Assembly: GCA_902621165.1 (NCBI GenBank)
Contig: CACNKX010000001.1
Span: 1-44,838 of the forward strand
Length of the DNA stretch: 44,838 nucleotides
Reading direction: 5' to 3'
From: an uncultured Alphaproteobacteria bacterium
Lineage (GTDB): Bacteria; Pseudomonadota; Alphaproteobacteria; HIMB59; GCA-002718135
Shown: positions 40,815-44,838 of the stretch, piece by piece
Position numbering within the stretch: the stretch's first letter is position 1
Layout: every line of letters begins with the position of its first letter
The notes under the pieces: model-generated
Told to the model about the DNA's origin: nothing
Seen by the model: the letters and a program-made list of their open reading frames with translations, nothing else
Databases searched by the model: none
Program-made: the position numbers and the translations under genes

Positions 40815-42533
40815 TTAAATAATTGATTCAATTTTAGGCATAAGTCTGATTAATTCCTTCGTGTATTCATGCTCAGGATTATTAAACAATTCCTCTGTAT
40901 CTTTTGTTTCACAAACAGCACCATTTTTTAGTACAATTATTCGGTTACACATTTGGCGAATTACAGGAAGATCATGGCTAATAAATAGCATAGTGAGATG
41001 AAGTTCATCTTGTATATCTTTTAATAAATTCAATATTTGAGCTTGTATACTTACGTCTAATGCAGAAGTTGGTTCATCACATATTAATAATCTTGGTCTT
41101 GTTGCCAAGGCACGAGCAATAGATATTCTCTGCCTTTGCCCTCCTGAGAATTCGTGCGGGTATCGATCTAGAGATTGTCTGGTCATTCCCACAATATCTA
41201 TTAGGTCATAAACATTTTGTAAAAGATTATTATTGCTAATATTTTTTTGAAAAAATTTAATTGGTTCTGCAATAATATCCTTAACTTTGAAACGAGGATT
41301 TAGAGATGAGTAAGGATCTTGAAAAATCATTTGAATTTGACCTCTACTATTATGAATTTGATATTTTTTATTTGAATTATATAGAGGTTGATTATTATAA
41401 ATTAAATTACCTTTATTAGGACTAATTAATCCAGTAATAATTTTTGCAATAGTTGATTTACCTGAACCAGACTCTCCAACTAATCCAAGTGTCTCACCTT
41501 CGAATAATTCAAAAGATACATTGTCTACAGCTTTAACTATTTTATCATTCGAACTTTTATTAGAAATAAATGAAAAACCACTACCTAAAGAATTATCATC
41601 AAAAACTTTTGTCACTTCCTCAAGTTTTAATAATTTTTGATTTTTATTTTCCCTTATACCCCATGTTTTAATAATATTTTTAGTCAAATCCTTGGAACTA
41701 GATGTTATTTCCTTACCTTCGGGGTTAATCAATTTAAATCTATCAATTTTCTTATTTGTTGGTGGCACTGAAATTACTAAGCTTCTTGCTTCTGTTGATT
41801 TTGGATTTGTTAATAATTCTTTAGTCTCACCTTGTTCAACAATATGTCCGTATCTCATGACAATAACTTTATCAGTCGTCTCTGCTATGACTCCCATATC
41901 ATGGGTAATAATTATAACACCAAGATTTCTTTTCTTTGTAAGATCTTTAAGAAGTTCTAATATTTGATATTGAATACTTACATCTAAAGCTGTTGTTGGC
42001 TCATCTGCAATTATTAAGTCTGGTTCACAACATATCGCTAAAGCTATCACAACTCTTTGACGCATACCGCCACTAAATTGGTGTGGATAGTCTTCAATTC
42101 TTTTTTCAGCGTTCTCTATTCCAACCTCTTTAAGTAGTTGAATTGATTTTTTAAGTGAATCTTGATAACTTAAATTTAAATGAGCCTGAATAGTTTCAAT
42201 TAATTGATCTTTTATTTTAAATAGAGGGTTTAATGAAGTTTGAGGGTCTTGAAAGACAAATCCTATTTTTTTTCCTCTAATATTTTGAATTATTTCTTCA
42301 TTACTTCTTAATTCAATATTGTCTATTATTATTGAGCCATCTGTGATTTCACCTGGAGGATCAATCAAGTTAATTATCGCATTTGCAATTGTAGATTTTC
42401 CAGATCCAGACTCACCGACAATTCCTAATATTTCGCCTCTTTCTAAAGAAAATTCTACATTTTTGCTTGCAACAATAGTTTCCTTTCGTGTTGGATAACT
42501 TATGTTTAAATTTTTTACTTCTAAAAAACTCAT
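40815..42533 (-). CDS. Dipeptide/oligopeptide ABC transporter, fused double ATPase
   Basis: A 572 aa protein with two complete ABC domains, corresponding to DppD plus DppF in one chain (YejF/GsiA-type). First domain: Walker A GESGSGKST (about residue 37), signature SGGMRQR, Walker B LIIADEPT. Second domain: GESGSGKST again (about 350), SGGQRQR, LLICDEPT. A linker of roughly 60 residues separates them. The ATG at 42533 overlaps the permease stop by 4 bases (ATGA); the longer frame from 42572 is not preferred. The stop lies next to the convergent M24 gene stop in TTAATTAA, with no base between. Confidence 0.93.
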   Translation of the reverse strand: MSFLEVKNLNISYPTRKETIVASKNVEFSLERGEILGIVGESGSGKSTIANAIINLIDPPGEITDGSIIIDNIELRSNEEIIQNIRGKKIGFVFQDPQTSLNPLFKIKDQLIETIQAHLNLSYQDSLKKSIQLLKEVGIENAEKRIEDYPHQFSGGMRQRVVIALAICCEPDLIIADEPTTALDVSIQYQILELLKDLTKKRNLGVIIITHDMGVIAETTDKVIVMRYGHIVEQGETKELLTNPKSTEARSLVISVPPTNKKIDRFKLINPEGKEITSSSKDLTKNIIKTWGIRENKNQKLLKLEEVTKVFDDNSLGSGFSFISNKSSNDKIVKAVDNVSFELFEGETLGLVGESGSGKSTIAKIITGLISPNKGNLIYNNQPLYNSNKKYQIHNSRGQIQMIFQDPYSSLNPRFKVKDIIAEPIKFFQKNISNNNLLQNVYDLIDIVGMTRQSLDRYPHEFSGGQRQRISIARALATRPRLLICDEPTSALDVSIQAQILNLLKDIQDELHLTMLFISHDLPVIRQMCNRIIVLKNGAVCETKDTEELFNNPEHEYTKELIRLMPKIESII

Positions 42534-43453
42534 CTCTTTTTTAATTTTGGATTTAAAGCATCTCTCATCCAATCCCCTAATAAATTAATTGATAATGCTA
42601 AAACAATTAAGAAAATTGCTGGAAAAAAAGTAATCCACCACTCTCCTGAAAATAAAAAATTATTTCCAAACCTTATTAGAGTCCCAAGAGAAGGCGTTGT
42701 TGGTGGAACGCCAACACCTAAAAAACTTAAGGTGGACTCTGTAATAATTGCAAGTGCTAATCCGATTGTAGCAATTACTAATATAGGCCGAAGTATATTT
42801 GGTAAAATATGCTTAAACATAATTAATATATTTGATAATCCAATAATTCTTGAAGCTGAGACATACTCTTTATTTTTTTCAACTAAGGTTGATGCTCTCG
42901 ATACTCTTGCAAACTGAGGCCATTCTGAAATACCAATGGCGAAAATCAAAACATAAATTGCCATTTCGTCATGCATTGATTGTGAGATAATTGCCCTTGC
43001 AATACCATCAACAAGTAAAGCCATTAAAATACTTGGAATAGTTAACTGCACATCTGTAAAGCGCATTACAATAGTCTCATACCTACCACCAATATATCCA
43101 GCAGTTATTCCAAGAAAAACTCCAAGTATCATTGCAAAAATTATAGATGCAAAACCAACGATCAGTGAAATTCTTGAACCATAAATCATTGTTGAAAACA
43201 TATCTCTTCCTTGCTGATCAGTTCCTAATATGAAGCTAAAACTTCCTCCCTCCGACCATACTGGTGGGGTAAAGGCATCCATTAAAGAAACTGATGCTGG
43301 ATCAAAAGGATTATAAGGCGCAACTATCCCAGCAAATACAGAACAAAAAAGTATAATAAAAAAAATTGTTGAAGAAATTACTGCTAATTTAGAATTAAAG
43401 AAACTGTATCCAATATCAGTATCGTATATTTTATTGTACGTTTTAAGTAGCAT
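42530..43453 (-). CDS. Dipeptide/oligopeptide ABC transporter, permease DppC type
   Basis: A 307 aa membrane protein with about six helices. The N-terminal periplasmic part has PYNPFDPASVSLMDAFTPP and LGTDQQGRDMFSTMIYGSR, typical of DppC/OppC, and the cytosolic EAA loop reads ASRIIGLSNILIMFKHILPNIL. It pairs with the DppB-type permease to form the channel. A possible Shine-Dalgarno GAGGG lies 8 bases before the ATG, inside the end of the upstream gene. One base separates it from dppB and it overlaps the ATPase gene by 4. Confidence 0.94.
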   Translation of the reverse strand: MLLKTYNKIYDTDIGYSFFNSKLAVISSTIFFIILFCSVFAGIVAPYNPFDPASVSLMDAFTPPVWSEGGSFSFILGTDQQGRDMFSTMIYGSRISLIVGFASIIFAMILGVFLGITAGYIGGRYETIVMRFTDVQLTIPSILMALLVDGIARAIISQSMHDEMAIYVLIFAIGISEWPQFARVSRASTLVEKNKEYVSASRIIGLSNILIMFKHILPNILRPILVIATIGLALAIITESTLSFLGVGVPPTTPSLGTLIRFGNNFLFSGEWWITFFPAIFLIVLALSINLLGDWMRDALNPKLKKR

Positions 43454-43454
43454 T

Positions 43455-44432
43455 TTAACTACCCTCTTCCTTCAGCCTAATTCTAGGATCAATAAAATAG
43501 TATGTGATATCTACAATAAAATTTATCATAACAAATATAAAAGCTACCATAATCATGTATGCTGACATAATTGGAATATCGACAAAGTATACTGCTTTGA
43601 TAAATAATGACCCCATGCCTGGCCATTGAAAAACTGTTTCTGTAATAATTGAAAAAGCAATTAACGTTCCAATGTTAATACCTGTAATAGTAATAACTGG
43701 AATTAATCCATTTTTTAGCGCATGCTTATAATTAATAACACTCCTTTTTATACCTCTTGCTTTTGCAAATTTAATATAATCTGTTTGTAAAATTTCCATC
43801 ATTTCAGCGCGTACTAATCTAATAACATAGGTCATTTGAAATAAACTTAACGTAACTGATGGGAGTATCAGTGCTTTTAAACCAGAAATAGTTAAAAATC
43901 CTGTACTCCAAAAACCTAATTGTGTGACTTCACCTCTTCCAAAGGATGGAAGAATTCCTAAAATTACTGAAAACAAATAAATTAACATTATTCCTATAAT
44001 GAATGTAGGTAATGAAACCCCTGCTAGAGAAATCACAAGAATAATATTAGAAATAAAACTGTCTCTGTAAATACCAGTATATACACCCAAGATAACACCG
44101 CTGATAATTGCAATTAAAGCAGAGACGAAAACTAATTCTAAAGTTGCAGGCATTCTTTCTGCAATTAAGTCTGAAACTTCTCTTTTTAATTGGTATGATA
44201 TTCCAAAATCACCTTGAATTACATTTCCTATAAAACGTGAAAATTGAACGTAAACAGGATCATTTAAACCCAATACTTCTCTAACCTCAGCACGTCTTTC
44301 ATCTGAAGCATCTTCTCCAGTCATACTATTTACTGGATCACCAACAAAATTAAATAAGGAAAATGAAACAAAAGCCACAACAATCATTACAAGAATAGAT
44401 TGAAAGAGTCTTTTAAAGAAATAGCTAAACAT
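43455..44432 (-). CDS. Dipeptide/oligopeptide ABC transporter, permease DppB type
   Basis: A 325 aa membrane protein with about six helices. RLFQSILVMIVVAFVSF begins the first helix, GDPV and REVLGLNDPVYVQFSRFIGNVIQGDFG is the periplasmic DppB signature (quoted in part: GLNDPVYVQF), and AKARGIKRSVINYKHALKNGLIP is the EAA loop that contacts the ATPase. FQWPGMGSLFIKAV is also typical. The gene starts 8 bases past a strong hairpin in the 45-base gap after the binding-protein gene. No Shine-Dalgarno is seen. Confidence 0.94.
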   Translation of the reverse strand: MFSYFFKRLFQSILVMIVVAFVSFSLFNFVGDPVNSMTGEDASDERRAEVREVLGLNDPVYVQFSRFIGNVIQGDFGISYQLKREVSDLIAERMPATLELVFVSALIAIISGVILGVYTGIYRDSFISNIILVISLAGVSLPTFIIGIMLIYLFSVILGILPSFGRGEVTQLGFWSTGFLTISGLKALILPSVTLSLFQMTYVIRLVRAEMMEILQTDYIKFAKARGIKRSVINYKHALKNGLIPVITITGINIGTLIAFSIITETVFQWPGMGSLFIKAVYFVDIPIMSAYMIMVAFIFVMINFIVDITYYFIDPRIRLKEEGS

Positions 44433-44439
44433 GGTTTAA

Positions 44440-44465
44440 TTTCTGGCCAGATTACTGGCCAGAAA
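44440..44465 (-). promoter_or_regulatory. Intercistronic hairpin between binding-protein and permease genes
   Basis: A perfect 11-base inverted repeat with a 4-base loop (TTTCTGGCCAG, ATTA, CTGGCCAGAAA on the plus strand). Both arms contain the self-complementary CTGGCCAG, a GC-rich patch in an AT-rich region. On the transcribed minus strand the stem is followed by AAATTAAACC and the dppB ATG, with no T-tract, so it does not look like a simple terminator. A 3' stabiliser of the binding-protein message or a partial terminator is likely; a protein-binding site is the alternative. Confidence 0.6.
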
Positions 44466-44477
44466 ATATAAAAATTA

Positions 44478-44838
44478 TTAGTTTACGTTTGCAAATCTAA
44501 ATAATGGCTCGTTGTTCATTCTAATTGGAACATCGACATTACTTTTTGATGCTTGGTTGACAACTTGGTGATGTAAAGGAAGATATGTTACATCATCTTG
44601 AGTAATATCCCAAGCTTCGGCAATCATAGCATTTCTTTTATCTTGATCTGTTTCAACACCCATTGCCGCTACTAACTCATCAACTCTAGCATTACTGAAA
44701 TTAACTTTATTCCAGCTACCAGCACTATCAAATAAGTACGAGTATACGTAATGACTATCAAAAGTTGGAACACCCCAACCTAACATGTACATGTCACTTG
44801 TCATACCGTTTGCGTCACCTTCTTTAACTTCTGAGAAG
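44478..44838 (-). CDS. ABC transporter substrate-binding protein, SBP family 5, C-terminal part (5' end outside window)
   Basis: The frame stays open to the window edge, giving 119 or so C-terminal residues. MYMLGWGVPTFDSHYVYSYLF is the typical C-terminal region of dipeptide/oligopeptide-binding proteins (family 5), followed by ARVDELVAAMGVETDQDKRNAMIAEAWDI and YLPLHHQVVNQAS, where relatives read xxPLYxQ. The protein would be periplasmic and deliver peptides or related solutes to the permease pair downstream. The signal peptide is not in view. It is first of the visible operon and is separated from dppB by a hairpin. Confidence 0.92.
   Translation of the reverse strand, partial: FSEVKEGDANGMTSDMYMLGWGVPTFDSHYVYSYLFDSAGSWNKVNFSNARVDELVAAMGVETDQDKRNAMIAEAWDITQDDVTYLPLHHQVVNQASKSNVDVPIRMNNEPLFRFANVN

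Noticed and set aside
44440..44465. Reading the hairpin as an intrinsic terminator of the binding-protein gene
   Set aside because: The stem is followed on the transcribed strand by AAATTAAACC and then the dppB start codon, with no run of T.
1..44838. tRNA or rRNA genes, CRISPR arrays, insertion sequences, prophage or defence genes
   Set aside because: Every gap is 94 bases or shorter and AT-rich, no repeat arrays are visible, and no transposase, integrase or defence-type protein is among the reading frames.

Overview
This is a very AT-rich (roughly 30 percent GC by eye), densely packed chromosomal segment with 48 protein genes and no RNA gene, mobile element or CRISPR array that I can see. 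The gene families point to an alphaproteobacterium: class I lysyl-tRNA synthetase, COQ9, a three-subunit proton-translocating transhydrogenase (PntAA/PntAB/PntB), adrenodoxin-type ferredoxin with a TrxR-like reductase, COX15-type heme A synthase, CobT, the DUF1244, DUF465 and TIGR03643 small proteins, and a TIGR01459 HAD protein. Together with the base composition and packing this suggests a streamlined marine lineage (SAR11, HIMB59 or AEGEAN-169 type). That placement is inference. By my hand count only about 650 bases lie between genes, and the longest gap is 94 bases, so no stretch above 300 bases lacks a gene.

Layout. 1-8330: the 3' end of cobT converges on a minus-strand block holding queuine/preQ1 transporter and tgt, rpmB, an operon marR-lysS-pyrD-HAD, and a ferredoxin reductase-ferredoxin pair. 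8384-11596: plus-strand heme A synthase, two short-chain dehydrogenases and a DUF6134-like exported protein. 11593-20323: phosphofructokinase, DUF465, COQ9, peptide deformylase, S21, the pnt operon, an ABC1/UbiB-type kinase and oligoendopeptidase F. 20380-25964: acyl-CoA ligase, DUF1244, pyruvate kinase, PLP aminotransferase and a TSUP exporter. 26030-35714: a long plus-strand operon with both halves of the saccharopine pathway of lysine breakdown, uvrB, a 3-hydroxyisobutyryl-CoA hydrolase, a dimethylglycine/sarcosine dehydrogenase-like flavoprotein, an AsmA-like protein and an AEC carrier. 35707-39622: TPR protein, TIGR03643, GST, LysE exporter, YajQ, RmuC and YqaA. 39672-44838: an M24 peptidase converging on a dipeptide/oligopeptide ABC transporter operon whose binding-protein gene runs off the window end.

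How it fits together. The cell seems built for respiring amino acids, peptides and methylated amines: peptide uptake (Dpp-like ABC) with intracellular peptidases (PepF, M24), lysine, valine and methylated-glycine catabolism, NADPH from Pnt, and heme A plus ubiquinone functions for the respiratory chain. The most interesting points are a Tgt of an unusual subgroup overlapping a queuosine-precursor transporter (likely direct queuine salvage), a MarR gene in one operon with lysS behind a textbook dyad operator, a ferredoxin/reductase pair sharing a palindromic divergent promoter with heme A synthase, split lysine-ketoglutarate reductase/saccharopine dehydrogenase genes, a hairpin between the binding-protein and permease genes of the ABC operon, and nine convergent gene pairs that all meet with zero spacing or a 4- or 8-base overlap.
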